Shown here: positions 16,339 to 26,547 of the stretch, piece by piece
Position numbering within the stretch: position 1 is the stretch's first letter
Layout of the letters: each line of letters opens with the position of its first letter
Origin: Synechococcus sp. UW179A
GTDB taxonomy: Bacteria > Cyanobacteriota > Cyanobacteriia > PCC-6307 > Cyanobiaceae
Length of the DNA: 64,000 nt
NCBI RefSeq assembly: GCF_900473965.1
Contig: NZ_UCNJ01000024.1
Span: forward strand, 124,001 to 188,000
Direction of reading: 5' to 3'
Notes under the pieces: model-generated
Told to the model about the DNA's origin: nothing
The model's input: the letters and a program-made list of their open reading frames with translations, nothing else
Database searches by the model: none
Position numbers and translations under genes: made by a program

Positions 16339-17523
16339 TCAACGATCGACAGATCCCATGATCACATCGATGGAGCCGAGGATCGCCATGATGTCGGCGA
16401 CCTTGTGTCCCTTGAGGATGTGGGGAAGGATCTGCAGGTTGTTGCTGTCTGCGGCACGGATCTTGAAGCGCCAGGGTGTCACGTCGTTGTTCCCCTGAAT
16501 GAAGACTCCGATCTCGCCTTTCCCGGATTCCAGTCGGGTGTAAAGCTCGCCATTGGGAATTTTGAATGTGGGTGCCACCTTCTTGGCCACGTACTGGTAG
16601 TCGAAGCCGGCGAAATCGCTGTCTTTGCCCTCGGCCATGCGTTTGGCTTCGAGGTTCTCTGTTGGGCCACCGGGAATCATGTCGCAGGCTTGGCGAAGAA
16701 TCTTGAGGGACTGGCGCATTTCTTCGACACGAACCCTGTAACGGGCGAAGCAGTCGCCCTCTTTCTCCCAGACCACATTCCAGTCGAAGTCGTCGTAACA
16801 CTCGTAATGGTCAACCTTGCGCAGGTCCCACGGCACTCCGGAGGCTCTCAGCATCGGACCAGAAAGGCTCCAGTTGATAGCTTCTTCCTTGCCGATCACC
16901 CCCAGACCTTCAATACGTCGACGGAAAATCGGGTTATTGGTGATCAACTTTTCATATTCATCGATCTTGGGGCCGAACCAGTCACAGAAATCGCGACATT
17001 TTTCCAGCCAACCCCAAGGCAGATCGGCTGCTACACCCCCGATGCGGAAGTAGTTGTTATTGATCAGGCGCTGACCCGTGGCCGCCTCCCAAAGGTCATA
17101 AATCATCTCCCGTTCACGGAAGATATAGAAAAACGGGGTCTGGGCTCCGACATCAGCGAGGAAGGGCCCTAGCCAGAGCAAATGATTGGCAATGCGGTTG
17201 AGTTCCAACATCAACACCCGGATATAACTGGCTCGCTTGGGAATAGGAATATTCGCAAGCCTTTCAGGAGCGTTCACGACAATCGCTTCGTAGAACATGC
17301 CTGCCGCGTAATCCATCCGGCTCACGTAGGGCACGAACATGACGTTCGTTCTGTTTTCGGCGATCTTCTCCATGCCGCGATGGAGGTAGCCGATCACAGG
17401 CTCGCAATCCACCACATCCTCTCCATCAAGAGTCACCACAAGGCGCAATACGCCGTGCATTGAGGGGTGGTGGGGGCCAAAGTTGACCACCATCGGCTCC
17501 GTGCGCGTTTCCAGCTGCGTCAT
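16339..17523 (-). CDS. ndhH: NAD(P)H-quinone oxidoreductase subunit H
   Basis: The 49-kDa hydrophilic-arm subunit of cyanobacterial NDH-1, near the quinone site. The ATG at 17523 gives 394 residues, the normal length, with [24 protein letters not shown] at the start and [18 protein letters not shown] at the end. The complex takes electrons from reduced ferredoxin for cyclic flow and respiration. It stands alone, away from the ndhA-I-G-E operon, and is divergent from rsmH. Confidence 0.97.
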   Translation of the reverse strand: MTQLETRTEPMVVNFGPHHPSMHGVLRLVVTLDGEDVVDCEPVIGYLHRGMEKIAENRTNVMFVPYVSRMDYAAGMFYEAIVVNAPERLANIPIPKRASYIRVLMLELNRIANHLLWLGPFLADVGAQTPFFYIFREREMIYDLWEAATGQRLINNNYFRIGGVAADLPWGWLEKCRDFCDWFGPKIDEYEKLITNNPIFRRRIEGLGVIGKEEAINWSLSGPMLRASGVPWDLRKVDHYECYDDFDWNVVWEKEGDCFARYRVRVEEMRQSLKILRQACDMIPGGPTENLEAKRMAEGKDSDFAGFDYQYVAKKVAPTFKIPNGELYTRLESGKGEIGVFIQGNNDVTPWRFKIRAADSNNLQILPHILKGHKVADIMAILGSIDVIMGSVDR

Positions 17524-17567
17524 GGGGCCGTGGCAAAACATTTGTATCGGGATCTTAGGAAGGACCC

Positions 17568-18500
17568 ATGCCCGAACTGCCATCCAGCTCCGCCCAGGGC
17601 TTCATGCATGTGCCGGTTCTGGCCGAACCGTTGATGCAAACGCTGGCCGCGGAGCTCAAGGAACAGCGTCAATCAGGAGTGTTCATTGATGCGACGCTGG
17701 GCGGCGGCGGCCACAGCGGCCTGTTGCTGGATCGCTATCCGCAGTTGCGTCTGGTGGGTCTCGATCACGATCAAACCGCCCGTTCTGCAGCAGCCGAGCG
17801 GCTTGAGCACCATGGCGATCGCGTCACAATCGTGGCGACCAATTTCGCTGATTACACCCCTCCTCATACGGTTTCATTGGTCCTGGCCGACCTTGGGGTG
17901 AGCAGCCCTCAGCTGGACTTGGCGCAGCGGGGATTCAGCTTTCGGCTGGATGGTCCCCTCGACATGCGGATGAATCCAGCCGGGGGAGGAGAAACTGCTG
18001 CTGAACTGATTGCAAGGCTGGATGAATCAGCCTTGGCGGATCTGATCTATGCCTATGGCGAAGAACGCTTGTCACGGCGGATTGCACGCAGGATCAAAGC
18101 TGATCTGGATGCCAGCGGCGCCTATCCCGGTACGGCGGCGCTGGCTTATGCAGTTGCTGGCTGTTATCCACCTAAGGCCCGCCGTGGTCGTATTCATCCC
18201 GCCACGCGCACCTTTCAGGCCCTGCGGGTCGCGGTCAATGATGAGCTTGCGGTTCTAGACCGCTTGTTGCAACAAGCCCCTAACTGGCTCCAGCCCGATG
18301 GTCTGCTGGCGATCATCAGTTTCCATTCGCTTGAAGACCGGCGAGTGAAGACGGCCTTTCGCTCAGATGAGCGCCTGCAGCGCGTGACTCGGAAGCCACT
18401 GATAGCTGACGAGGCTGAGCAGCAGATCAATCCGCGCAGTCGCAGCGCAAAGTTACGCATTGCCCGACGCCGCCCGACCGAGACGAGGTCTGGGGTATGA
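17568..18500 (+). CDS. rsmH: 16S rRNA (cytosine-1402-N4)-methyltransferase
   Basis: SAM-dependent methyltransferase RsmH (formerly MraW). The 310-residue protein shows [11 protein letters not shown], the SAM loop [37 protein letters not shown], and the C-terminal [13 protein letters not shown] signature. The next gene begins four bases before the stop codon ends. Confidence 0.97.
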   Translation: MPELPSSSAQGFMHVPVLAEPLMQTLAAELKEQRQSGVFIDATLGGGGHSGLLLDRYPQLRLVGLDHDQTARSAAAERLEHHGDRVTIVATNFADYTPPHTVSLVLADLGVSSPQLDLAQRGFSFRLDGPLDMRMNPAGGGETAAELIARLDESALADLIYAYGEERLSRRIARRIKADLDASGAYPGTAALAYAVAGCYPPKARRGRIHPATRTFQALRVAVNDELAVLDRLLQQAPNWLQPDGLLAIISFHSLEDRRVKTAFRSDERLQRVTRKPLIADEAEQQINPRSRSAKLRIARRRPTETRSGV

Positions 18501-19045
18501 GCTGGATCACGACTTCCGATGGGGTGTGGTGGATTGCCCTGCTGGTTCAGCTGCTGGCGATTCCAGGCACATTTTTACCCCTTCTTCCAGGTCTCATTTG
18601 GTTGCCGGTGGGAGCCCTTGTCTGGATGGGAGCTGTTGGCTGGTCTCAGGCCTGGCCTGAGTTCATCCTGGCGACGGTTCTTTTCGGATTGGGTCTCATC
18701 GCTGATCTGCTGGCTCTGGGACTCGCATCTGCACGTCTCAAGGCCAGTCGCTGGTCTGCGGCGGGAGCTGGAGTGGGCTTGCTTGTGGGAGTGCTGGGTT
18801 TGCTGCCGGCACTGCCGTTCGGTGGGCCTCTTCTGGGGGCCTTGTTTGGTCCATGGCTGGGAGCAACCCTGGTTGAAACCTGGTTCACAACAAAGCCACC
18901 CCGAAATCTGGGGTGGCTTAAGGCGTTGCGCCAGGGATCAGTCGTTGGTCTGGCGGTGGTGGCTGGTCTATTAATCAGCAAGATTGCTCAGTTTTTGATG
19001 GCTCTGTTCGGTCTTGCCGGTTTCGTGATTCTCAGTTTCCATTAA
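18497..19045 (+). CDS. DUF456 membrane protein
   Basis: A 182-residue protein with four or five hydrophobic segments. The early [23 protein letters not shown] and the central glycine-rich [20 protein letters not shown] match the DUF456 pattern, with glycine-zipper-like helices. Function is unknown. The ATG overlaps the rsmH stop by 4 bases. It converges on the next gene with the two stops directly abutting. Confidence 0.75.
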   Translation: MSWITTSDGVWWIALLVQLLAIPGTFLPLLPGLIWLPVGALVWMGAVGWSQAWPEFILATVLFGLGLIADLLALGLASARLKASRWSAAGAGVGLLVGVLGLLPALPFGGPLLGALFGPWLGATLVETWFTTKPPRNLGWLKALRQGSVVGLAVVAGLLISKIAQFLMALFGLAGFVILSFH

Positions 19046-19816
19046 TTAGTTGTTATTCATCAAACCCGTCTGATCTTCGCTCCCGAACAGTTGGCGATAG
19101 GCAGCAGTGGAGATGCAGATTAGGACGGGCACGACGACAAATAATCCTCCGTAATGAAATGCGGCGGCGATTGCATTAATGATCGTTTCGACGATGAAAA
19201 ACCAAAGAACTGTCCACCAGGAAGGATCAACAACGGAACGCCCTTTCTGAATGGCTTCAAAGGAGCCATTGTTTTGAACCAGAGCGATAAAGGGGAGGAA
19301 CTTCTGATTGATAGAGAGGTATATGAAGAAAACAAGGGCAATGATTAGGGGGATAATGGCCAGAGTCTGGTTGATTTGTACAAGCCCAAACCCAACAAGA
19401 GAGCAGATCAAGCCGATCACGACAAAGAGGACGAAAAGTTCAATCGCTCTGATGAATAAACGGCCTGTGGCTTCGCCATCCCAGCGTGTAAAAGTCTTGA
19501 AATCGGGTTTGACTCCTTCAAGGCATTGCCAGGAGCCTCGGATGATTCCCACAACCCCCCAAAGAATCACAATGATGTAGCCAACAAGGCCCACGACCAG
19601 AAGCATCCCAGCACCTACAGGATGAATATCAGGGATGCCAGGAACAGACGCGATTCGTGCTGAGCCAAATGCTGCCAAAGCTGCGAAAGGCAGGGCGATG
19701 ACAGCAACAAGTGCTTGAAAGAGCAGGAAAGTCCAGGGGGCCTTTGCGAAGGCATTCCACCCGTCTTCGATGGCTTGAAGCACGTGTAGCCGCTGGTTGG
19801 CCGGTGTCTCAGTCAT
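19046..19816 (-). CDS. Hypothetical multi-pass membrane protein
   Basis: A 256-residue protein with about six hydrophobic helices. The pattern (an N-terminal GWNAFAKAPWTFLLFQ, a central VGIIRGSWQCLEG, and later RSVVDPSWWTVLWFFIVE) resembles bacterial membrane proteins of the DUF975/DUF2189 style with a repeated polar entry loop, but I do not recognise a defined family. It is convergent with the DUF456 gene and downstream of the cysteine desulfurase on the same strand, 77 bases away. No enzymatic motif is visible. Confidence 0.7.
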   Translation of the reverse strand: MTETPANQRLHVLQAIEDGWNAFAKAPWTFLLFQALVAVIALPFAALAAFGSARIASVPGIPDIHPVGAGMLLVVGLVGYIIVILWGVVGIIRGSWQCLEGVKPDFKTFTRWDGEATGRLFIRAIELFVLFVVIGLICSLVGFGLVQINQTLAIIPLIIALVFFIYLSINQKFLPFIALVQNNGSFEAIQKGRSVVDPSWWTVLWFFIVETIINAIAAAFHYGGLFVVVPVLICISTAAYRQLFGSEDQTGLMNNN

Positions 19817-19893
19817 GAATCATTCTGGAACTTGCGCGGAAGGTAGCTTCCCTGACACTTTTTTCCAGAGGTTGTGTCACGCCTCTTTTGGTT

Positions 19894-21033
19894 TCAGTGC
19901 TGGGTCAATCCCTTGATTGCGGATGTGATCACCTCGATTGCTCCGTCAATGTCCCTGGCTGTTGTGTCGCGTCCCAGGCTCAGTCGCAATGATCCTTCTG
20001 CCTCGATACGGCTTCGGCCAATGGATCGCAGAACGTGAGATGGCTCGCCACGACTGCAGGCAGAACCGCTGCTGCAGGCCAGCCGGGGCCGCAGAGCCCG
20101 GTGCAGGCGGCTGCCCGAGACGTTCGGAATAGTGATGTTGAGGTTATGGGCCAGTCGAGGTTGCAGCGCGCCGTTGAGCTGGATTGTTGGATTCTCATCT
20201 TTGAGACCTTTCCAAAGCTGATCCCTCAGGGCCTGGAGCCGAGCCTGACGCTCCTCCAGGTCTTCTATTGACAACTCAGCTGCGGCAGCCATGCCCATGA
20301 TCAGCGGCACTGGCAATGTTCCCGCCCGCAGCCCCTGCTCCTGTCCTCCACCCCACTGGAGCGGTTGCAGTTGTGTTTCACCTCTGACCACCAGGGCACC
20401 GATGCCTTTCGGGCCGTTGAATTTGTGTGCGCTGAGACTGATCAGTGCACAGCCCAGCTCTTCGGCATTCAGCTGAAGGTGTCCGTAGGCCTGGGCAGCA
20501 TCAGTGTGCATGGTGATGCCATGGCTGCTGCAGACAGCGCTGAGCTCGCGGATCGGTTGGATCACGCCGATCTCGTTGTTAGCCACCATCACGCTGATCA
20601 GCTGGGTCTTGGGCTGAATGGCCTGTTCCAGCTGTTTCTCCGTGATTAGGCCGTTCTTTTGTGGATTCAACAAGCTGATTTGAAATCCCTCCTGCTTCAG
20701 CTGCAGCAGAGGGTCGAGCACCGCATGATGCTCAGTGGCCACACTGATCAGATGGCCTGGTCCACCGTCGGACAGCGCGCGAGCCCTGGCGTGGCCTAGC
20801 AGCGCCAGGTTGTTGGCTTCGGTAGCGCCACTGGTGAAGATCAGTTCTTCGGATCTGATTCCCAGACTGCCCGCAAGGCGTTCTCTCGCTGAGCCGATTG
20901 CAGCGGCGGCTGTCAGTCCTAGCCGATGCTGCCGGCTCGATGGATTGCCCCACTGCTCGCGCCACCAGGGCTCCATCGCCTCGATCACAGAGGAATGACA
21001 GGGTGTGGTGGCCTGGTGATCGAGGTTGATCAC
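19894..21033 (-). CDS. Cysteine desulfurase, NifS/IscS family
   Basis: A PLP enzyme that takes sulfur from cysteine for Fe-S clusters and thiolated tRNA. The 379 residues have an N-terminal DHQATTP, the cofactor strand MHTDAAQAYG, Schiff-base Lys204 in SLSAHKFNGPKG, and the flexible loop with catalytic Cys326 in SSGSACSRGEPSHVL. The short loop puts it in the NifS/IscS group rather than SufS. It starts at a GTG. Several paralogues usually exist in a genome, so I give no symbol. Confidence 0.93.
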   Translation of the reverse strand: MINLDHQATTPCHSSVIEAMEPWWREQWGNPSSRQHRLGLTAAAAIGSARERLAGSLGIRSEELIFTSGATEANNLALLGHARARALSDGGPGHLISVATEHHAVLDPLLQLKQEGFQISLLNPQKNGLITEKQLEQAIQPKTQLISVMVANNEIGVIQPIRELSAVCSSHGITMHTDAAQAYGHLQLNAEELGCALISLSAHKFNGPKGIGALVVRGETQLQPLQWGGGQEQGLRAGTLPVPLIMGMAAAAELSIEDLEERQARLQALRDQLWKGLKDENPTIQLNGALQPRLAHNLNITIPNVSGSRLHRALRPRLACSSGSACSRGEPSHVLRSIGRSRIEAEGSLRLSLGRDTTARDIDGAIEVITSAIKGLTQH

Positions 21034-21094
21034 AACTTCACTGCGCTCAAGTGGGTGTATGGGGTCAGCATGGTGTGACTCTCAGATTGTCGCG

Positions 21095-21610
21095 ATGAAC
21101 TCCATCCGTTGGATCTTCAGTTTGGGTCTGGTTGCGTCAGCTGCTTTTCAGCCAGCTGTAGCTGAGGCCGTGAATCGGGAACAGCTGCTTGAGCAGATGA
21201 AGGCGATGCGCCCGGTTGATCTGGTGGTGCTGGATCAGAGCGAGGGGGCCGTGGAGTACACCCTGGGGATCTTTGCGGTCTCGGGGGACCCTGCTGATCC
21301 TGAGATACGCAGGTTCAAGCTTTGGCAGGAATCCGCCGACAATCTGGTGATTCCCAGCGAATCGGTGAACTGCAGTCGCGAGGAGCCGCTGCGGGTCACG
21401 AGGGACAGCGAAGCAATTTACGTGCGCAAACTCAATCCAGGTGGGGCCAGGCGTGCGTCCACTCGCGAAGACCATTTGGTGTGGTGGGCAGCCTGTCATC
21501 CCGAGCTTGCTGGCCAGGATCCAGCAGGTCTCGCGGACAAGGCCAGAGAGCTCGGTTATTCCACTGAGTTGATCGAATCCCAGGAAGTGTTGCGGTTGCC
21601 TGCGCCCTGA
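21095..21610 (+). CDS. Hypothetical secreted protein
   Basis: The ATG at 21095 gives 171 residues with a signal peptide (MNSIRWIFSLGLVASAAFQPAVAEA, cleavage near residue 23). The mature part is acidic, with YTLGIFAVSGDP, a single Cys in SVNCSRE and a second in WWAACHP, possibly a disulfide pair. I do not recognise the family. It is divergent from the desulfurase (61 bases between starts) and 33 bases upstream of the response regulator. Confidence 0.75.
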   Translation: MNSIRWIFSLGLVASAAFQPAVAEAVNREQLLEQMKAMRPVDLVVLDQSEGAVEYTLGIFAVSGDPADPEIRRFKLWQESADNLVIPSESVNCSREEPLRVTRDSEAIYVRKLNPGGARRASTREDHLVWWAACHPELAGQDPAGLADKARELGYSTELIESQEVLRLPAP

Positions 21611-21643
21611 CGCCCCTAGATTCCGGCCAGATGAGGTCAGGCC

Positions 21644-22411
21644 TTGACAACCTCCCAGCCCGAACAACCCTCTCAGCCCGAGCAGCCCTCTCATACTGAA
21701 CAGCCAAACCAGTCGGAACAGCCAACGGTTCGCTTGCTGCTTGTGGATGATGAACCTGGCCTGCGATCAGCCGTGCAGGCCTACCTCGAGGATGAGGGGT
21801 TTGATGTCACGACGGCTGTTGATGGTGAGGATGGATTCTCCAAGGCGCAGCAGATGCTGCCGGACGTGGTGATCAGCGACGTGATGATGCCCCGGTTGGA
21901 TGGCTATGGGCTGCTCAACAAGCTCAGAGCTGATGAGCGTCTGGGCGGTACTCCCGTGATCTTCCTCACCGCCAAGGGCATGACGGCGGATCGCACCCAG
22001 GGCTATCTGGCGGGTGTTGACGATTACATCCCCAAACCCTTTGACCCGGATGAGCTGGTCGCGCGCGTGAGCAACGTGGCCCAGCGTCAGCAGCGACTGT
22101 TACAGGAAGCAGCCCGCTTCGCTGATGCCGACATGGGGCAAATGGCTAAACAAATTACTGAGATTCGCTCTCTGCTCGCCCAGGCGGAGGCATTGCCCTC
22201 CAGCGACCCTGTGCAGCACAATTTCACGCCCAGGGAATCCAGTGTTCTGCAACTGGTGGCGGAAGGATTGATGAACAAGGAAATCGCTCGCCAGCTGGAG
22301 ACATCAATTCGCAATGTCGAGAAGTACGTGAGCAGGTTGTTTATCAAAACCGGCACATCCAGCCGTACTGAGCTGGTGCGTTACGCCTTGCAGCATCGCC
22401 TGGTGGAGTGA
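21644..22411 (+). CDS. Response regulator, REC plus LuxR/NarL-type HTH
   Basis: A 255-residue DNA-binding response regulator. Residues 29-150 form the receiver: acidic pocket VDDEPG, phosphoacceptor Asp79 in VISDVMMPRLDG, T in IFLTAKG, and conserved Lys in DYIPKPF. Residues 193-250 are a LuxR HTH (FTPRESSVLQLVAEGLMNKEIA). The start is TTG at 21644, forced by an upstream in-frame stop and preceded by GAGG. The first 28 residues are an odd Glu-Gln-Pro-Ser repeat. Architecture resembles Ycf29/NblR-type cyanobacterial regulators, but I cannot tell which. Its stop overlaps the next GTG. Confidence 0.88.
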   Translation: MTTSQPEQPSQPEQPSHTEQPNQSEQPTVRLLLVDDEPGLRSAVQAYLEDEGFDVTTAVDGEDGFSKAQQMLPDVVISDVMMPRLDGYGLLNKLRADERLGGTPVIFLTAKGMTADRTQGYLAGVDDYIPKPFDPDELVARVSNVAQRQQRLLQEAARFADADMGQMAKQITEIRSLLAQAEALPSSDPVQHNFTPRESSVLQLVAEGLMNKEIARQLETSIRNVEKYVSRLFIKTGTSSRTELVRYALQHRLVE

Positions 22412-23367
22412 CGGGCCAAGAGGCGGAGCTTTTGCCTGAAGGTTGGCGTGCAGCCGCACTCAATCAGGGTTGGACGTACAAGGACATCACGCACCGAGAC
22501 GATCAAGGCACGCTGATCAGCGTGCTGATGGCTCAGCGTTACGCCCACTCCTCCAAAGAGGTCTGGCTTCGCCGAATCGCAGCGGGAGAAATCCAACTCG
22601 ACGGGAAGCTTCTGCTCAAGGATCGACCGCTGCCCGCCAAGGCAGAGCTGATCTGGTGCCGCCCACCATGGATCGAGCCAGCCATCCCTGATTGCTGGTC
22701 GGTGGAACATGACGACGGGGATCTGCTGGTGATCAACAAACCCTCAGGACTGCCTGTGATGCCTGGGGGAGGCTTTCTGCAACACACGCTTGCGACGCTT
22801 TTGGATCAGCGCAGTCGCCTGCTGGGTGAGCCCCTGGCTGCCAAGCCCGTGCATCGCCTGGGCCGCTTCACCTCCGGACTGCAGGTTTGTGCCCGCCAGC
22901 CGACCACCAGAGCCGCTCTCACGCGATCTTTTCAGCCTGCTTCAGGAACCCGCAAGCTTTATCAGGCCTGGTCTCAGCGTGTCGTGGGGCTCGAGTTTGG
23001 GACGTCTCTTGCGGTGAACACGGATGTGGTCGAGCGGCCCCATGCCTTGCTGGGTTGGGTCTGGGGACCGCTGCCCCAATCGGATGGGTTAATCCGGCGA
23101 CGACTGAAAGCCCACAGTGAACTGAAGCTGCTGGAACGATCTCCGCAGGGCGACCGTCTGCAGGTGGCGATTACAACGGGGCGTCCTCACCAGATTCGCA
23201 TTCATCTCGCGCAACTGGGATCTCCCCTGCTCGGTGATCCGCTCTACCTGAATGATCAGCGCATTAGTGATGTGGCCATTCCTGGAGACGGGGGCTATCG
23301 CCTTCATGCCTGGCGTCTATTGCTGAATGATCTGCATCTTTGCTGTGAGCCGCCATCAACGTTCTGA
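22408..23367 (+). CDS. RluA-family pseudouridine synthase homologue with Gly replacing catalytic Asp
   Basis: A 319-residue protein of the RluA/RsuA pseudouridine synthase fold with an N-terminal S4-like part (about 35-80), VINKPSGLPVMPGG at 108-121, and RPHQIRIHLAQLGSPLLGDPLY near the end. The catalytic motif normally HRLDxxTSG reads HRLGRFTSG here (His149-Gly152), so the Asp that all known pseudouridine synthases use is absent. Some plant organelle homologues share a Gly at this place, as I recall. It starts in a GTGA overlap with the response regulator stop. Activity on RNA is therefore uncertain. Confidence 0.85.
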   Translation: MTGQEAELLPEGWRAAALNQGWTYKDITHRDDQGTLISVLMAQRYAHSSKEVWLRRIAAGEIQLDGKLLLKDRPLPAKAELIWCRPPWIEPAIPDCWSVEHDDGDLLVINKPSGLPVMPGGGFLQHTLATLLDQRSRLLGEPLAAKPVHRLGRFTSGLQVCARQPTTRAALTRSFQPASGTRKLYQAWSQRVVGLEFGTSLAVNTDVVERPHALLGWVWGPLPQSDGLIRRRLKAHSELKLLERSPQGDRLQVAITTGRPHQIRIHLAQLGSPLLGDPLYLNDQRISDVAIPGDGGYRLHAWRLLLNDLHLCCEPPSTF

Positions 23368-23423
23368 TGCAGCTCAGATTCACCATGCGTTGTCAGCATC
23401 GAGTCAGTTCAGAGGTTGATGCC

Positions 23424-23999
23424 ATGCCGAGGCCGGTTTTCGCTGTCGTTTTTGGGTCGCTGCTGTACCTGCTGGCGGGCTGTTCCACCGGCGGTTCCGG
23501 GGTCGATCAACGGCAGACCAAACAGCTCAAGGTGTTGTTCTGCAATGTGAAATCAGGCACCTTCATCGATGCCAATCGTGATGCAGTCCTGTCGGTGGGT
23601 GATTCGGTCAGCTACAGACTGGCTGTGGCCCGGCTGAGTGGAGCTGTGCAGGGCTGTGAAAAACCGAATGGTTCGTTTTATGGGCTTGAAGAGGTAGTCG
23701 AACGACGAGTCCTTGATGGCGAAACCGTGTTCCTGACCCATGCTCAGGGAACCCTGACCTTCAAGGACGGCAACATCCAGACCCGTTCTCTTGGCTCTCT
23801 TCAGCTGAGCGCCCTTGGGACGCCAAGCCAGGAATCAGGATCAATGAAGCTCCCGCTTGGAGATCTCTTCCCCAGCAATCACGGTGCGACCCTGATAGGT
23901 CAGGGGGGCGCTTTCAGTGGCTATGTGGGGTCGGCTGACTTTGTTAGTGACACCCCCCCCTACGCGCTGCTCAAGCTGCACAGTCAGTTCGGGTCCTGA
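23424..23999 (+). CDS. Hypothetical lipoprotein
   Basis: A 191-residue protein with a lipoprotein signal: hydrophobic run FAVVFGSLLYLLAGC, lipidated Cys20, then a Gly/Ser-rich spacer. The mature region includes a calcium-loop-like DANRDAVLSVGD and GLEEVVERRVLDGETVFLTHAQG. No known family is recognised. It lies convergent to chlM. The frame is open upstream to 23367 but the first 19 codons carry no signal sequence, so I start at the ATG preceding PRPVF. Confidence 0.75.
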   Translation: MPRPVFAVVFGSLLYLLAGCSTGGSGVDQRQTKQLKVLFCNVKSGTFIDANRDAVLSVGDSVSYRLAVARLSGAVQGCEKPNGSFYGLEEVVERRVLDGETVFLTHAQGTLTFKDGNIQTRSLGSLQLSALGTPSQESGSMKLPLGDLFPSNHGATLIGQGGAFSGYVGSADFVSDTPPYALLKLHSQFGS

Positions 24000-24033
24000 T
24001 GGGCTTTGAACCGTGGCCTGCTCGGGGTGTTGT

Positions 24034-24747
24034 TTAGGCCTTGTGAAACTCGATCAGCCTCGAGAAGTAGAAGGGCGCTTTGTTGAGGCTGCGCCGCACG
24101 GGTTTGAAACCGCTTGCTTCCGCGGCAGCCACAATTCCTTTCTCCTTGAGGGTGTAGGCGCGGGTGGTTTTGCTAGGGCCTGGGAACAACTGGCCGATGC
24201 CCTTCAGAGCAGCCAGGAGCGGCGTGTAGGGCGCGAAGCTCACGATCAGACGTTGCTCGGTGAGAGAGCAGAGGTGCCTCACCATCTCTTCCGCAGCCTC
24301 CTGGGGGTAGTGAATGAACACATCCAGACAGCACACGGTGTGGAACGAGCCGCTGAGACTTTCAAGATCGCTGGCCGCGAAATTGAGCTTGGACATGTCT
24401 AGGCCTGCATCGCGCGCCCTGCGCTCCGCTTCCTCGGCCATCGCTTCAGAGATGTCGCTGGCATGGATGAAGCCGGCTCCCATGCTCGCTAGGGGGATGC
24501 TCAGACTGCCGACGCCGCAACCGGCATCACAGAAACTCACGTTGTGGAACTGACCACTCGCCTCGATCCAGGCCAGCACCTCATCAACGGTTTTCTGGTG
24601 CCCGATTCTGATGTTGCGCTGGACCTTATTGACGTCATTGCTGTCGCTGTAAATCCGGTTCCAGCGATCGAAGCCTGTCGTCTCGAAATAGCCCTTCACC
24701 TCCTTTTTCTCGGCCTGCTTGTCATTCAGCAGTTGCTCGGGGGCCAT
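24034..24747 (-). CDS. chlM: Mg-protoporphyrin IX methyltransferase
   Basis: SAM-dependent enzyme that methylates the ring C propionate of Mg-protoporphyrin IX in chlorophyll synthesis. The 237 residues carry KEVKGYFETTGFDRWNRIYSD at the N-terminus, characteristic of ChlM/BchM, the SAM loop FCDAGCGVGSLSIPLA, and CCLDVFIHYPQE. Length is typical. It may associate with thylakoid or envelope membranes. Confidence 0.96.
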   Translation of the reverse strand: MAPEQLLNDKQAEKKEVKGYFETTGFDRWNRIYSDSNDVNKVQRNIRIGHQKTVDEVLAWIEASGQFHNVSFCDAGCGVGSLSIPLASMGAGFIHASDISEAMAEEAERRARDAGLDMSKLNFAASDLESLSGSFHTVCCLDVFIHYPQEAAEEMVRHLCSLTEQRLIVSFAPYTPLLAALKGIGQLFPGPSKTTRAYTLKEKGIVAAAEASGFKPVRRSLNKAPFYFSRLIEFHKA

Positions 24748-24771
24748 TAATTCACTCGCAGCCGCGGAATC

Positions 24772-25926
24772 TTAAGCAGCCTGCCGCCAAGCCAGCTTGC
24801 GTTCCAAAGCGTTCCATTCCCAGCGCAGCAGCTCGCTTAGCACCTCTCCAATCAGAAAGCGGTCTTGAAGACTCTCTGGGAGCACGTCTCTTGGCGCCAT
24901 GGTGGCGGCCCAGATCGCACCATCCGCATCACCGCTCCAGCTGGCCAGACGGCACGTTCCTTCGAGCAACGGCAGGGTCACACCGGCCAAGGTGCCGTCT
25001 TCAAGTCGGCAGGTGCCGTTTTTCACTAAGAGCACGCGCTCGTCCCAGCGATGTTCACCATCAGCTAGTCCGTAGGGGGCCAGGGCATCACTCACCAGCA
25101 CCAGCTGATCGCCCGCCATCCGCTGCAGTAGAACCGCAGTGGTGGGATGCACATGCACTCCGTCGGCAATCAGCCCAAGAGCAATGTCGCCGCGCCGACA
25201 GGCTTCCCCCAATGGTCCCGGAGCGCGGTGGTGCAGTCCTGGCATGGCATTGAAAGCATGCGTGATCATCTCGACGCCCTGTCTGAACGCCAGGGCTGCC
25301 TGATCGGCATCTGCTGTGCTGTGACCCAGAGCCACATGAATGCCGAGCTCTTTCAGCTGGCTGATCAACTCCTGAGCGCCCGGTTGTTCCGGCGCCAGGG
25401 TGATCAGGCTGATGTCGGTTTCAAACCCGGCGATCCGTGCCTTCAGAGCCGAGACGCTGGGAGCGGCGATGTGCTCGAGCGGGTGTGCACCCCGCCGGGC
25501 TTCCGCTAAGAACGGCCCCTCAAGGTGGGCTCCCAATAACTGGCAGCGGCCGGCTTGATGCCGCTCACGGGCCTGCCGGAGCACGGTCAGGGATTGGCGT
25601 AAAGGGGCCACCGCACAGGTGACCAGGGTGGGAGCGATTGCCTCGACGCCATCGCGCCAAAGCAGCTCCAGCAATTGCAAGAGCCTTGGCAGATCCTGTT
25701 GCGTGAGTTCCGTGAAGGCCAGGCCAAGCCCACCATTGATTTGCAGATCGATCCCCCGACGACTGAGCCTGTCCCCATGCCAGCTGTCTCCGGCCATCGC
25801 TCCACCGGCCGGCATGGGACCGGCGGCTGTGATCAGGTTGTGATCATTCAGGGTGAGCCAGGACAGACCGCCAGGGTCGTTGCTTCCGGGGCGTCGAGGC
25901 AGACGCACATCGGTGATCCGACGCAT
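24772..25926 (-). CDS. nagA: N-acetylglucosamine-6-phosphate deacetylase
   Basis: A metal-dependent amidohydrolase of amino-sugar recycling. The 384 residues include [11 protein letters not shown] near the start, the metal Glu in [10 protein letters not shown], His in [19 protein letters not shown], and the substrate loop ALIADGVH-type segment ([12 protein letters not shown]) with catalytic Asp in [10 protein letters not shown]. It lies 24 bases downstream of the chlM start codon on the same strand. Confidence 0.93.
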   Translation of the reverse strand: MRRITDVRLPRRPGSNDPGGLSWLTLNDHNLITAAGPMPAGGAMAGDSWHGDRLSRRGIDLQINGGLGLAFTELTQQDLPRLLQLLELLWRDGVEAIAPTLVTCAVAPLRQSLTVLRQARERHQAGRCQLLGAHLEGPFLAEARRGAHPLEHIAAPSVSALKARIAGFETDISLITLAPEQPGAQELISQLKELGIHVALGHSTADADQAALAFRQGVEMITHAFNAMPGLHHRAPGPLGEACRRGDIALGLIADGVHVHPTTAVLLQRMAGDQLVLVSDALAPYGLADGEHRWDERVLLVKNGTCRLEDGTLAGVTLPLLEGTCRLASWSGDADGAIWAATMAPRDVLPESLQDRFLIGEVLSELLRWEWNALERKLAWRQAA

Positions 25927-25959
25927 GCGGTATGGCCGGCCTCAGGCCGGTGCGGGACG

Positions 25960-26547
25960 ATGGCAGTCTCGCTGTCCTTTCGGTTCTTGCCTGTGGCCGA
26001 GTTGCCATCCCCCCCCGTTGATCCAGGCGCCGCGCCCAGGGTCGCCGTCATCATGGGCAGTGATTCCGACCTTCCCAGCCTTCAGCCTGCCGTGGTGGTG
26101 TTGGAAGAATTAGGTCTAGCGGTGGAGGTGCGGGTGCTGTCGGCGCACCGCACGCCGTTGGAGATGGTTAGCTTCGCCCAGCAGGCTCGCCAGCGTGGGC
26201 TGGCTGTGATTGTGGCAGGAGCGGGCGGTGCTGCCCATCTGCCCGGAATGGTGGCCGCACTCACCACCTTGCCTGTGATCGGGGTGCCGGTGCGGAGCAA
26301 AACACTGTCCGGTGTCGACTCATTGCATTCGATTGTGCAGATGCCCGGTGGTATTCCGGTGGCCACGGTGGCGATCGGCGGTGGTTTGAATGCGGGCTTG
26401 CTGGCTGCACAGATTCTCGCTGTCGAGGGTGGTGAGCTGGCGGAACGCCTTGAGGCCTATCGCCAACAGCTGCATGACACTGTCGTTGAGAAGGATGCCC
26501 GTCTCAAGGATCTGGGCAGTCGTGACTATCTCAATCAAATGAATTGA
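25960..26547 (+). CDS. purE: N5-carboxyaminoimidazole ribonucleotide mutase
   Basis: Class I PurE of purine synthesis, which moves the carboxyl group on carboxyaminoimidazole ribonucleotide. The core begins [15 protein letters not shown], followed by [23 protein letters not shown] and [21 protein letters not shown], all family signatures. The ATG at 25960 gives 195 residues with about 27 extra before the core; a later start would be possible. The stop overlaps the next ATG by one base. Confidence 0.95.
   Translation: MAVSLSFRFLPVAELPSPPVDPGAAPRVAVIMGSDSDLPSLQPAVVVLEELGLAVEVRVLSAHRTPLEMVSFAQQARQRGLAVIVAGAGGAAHLPGMVAALTTLPVIGVPVRSKTLSGVDSLHSIVQMPGGIPVATVAIGGGLNAGLLAAQILAVEGGELAERLEAYRQQLHDTVVEKDARLKDLGSRDYLNQMN

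Noticed and set aside
19820-19893. Two small hairpins followed by T runs
   Set aside because: They face the plus strand, but both flanking genes are on the minus strand, so there is no transcript to terminate.
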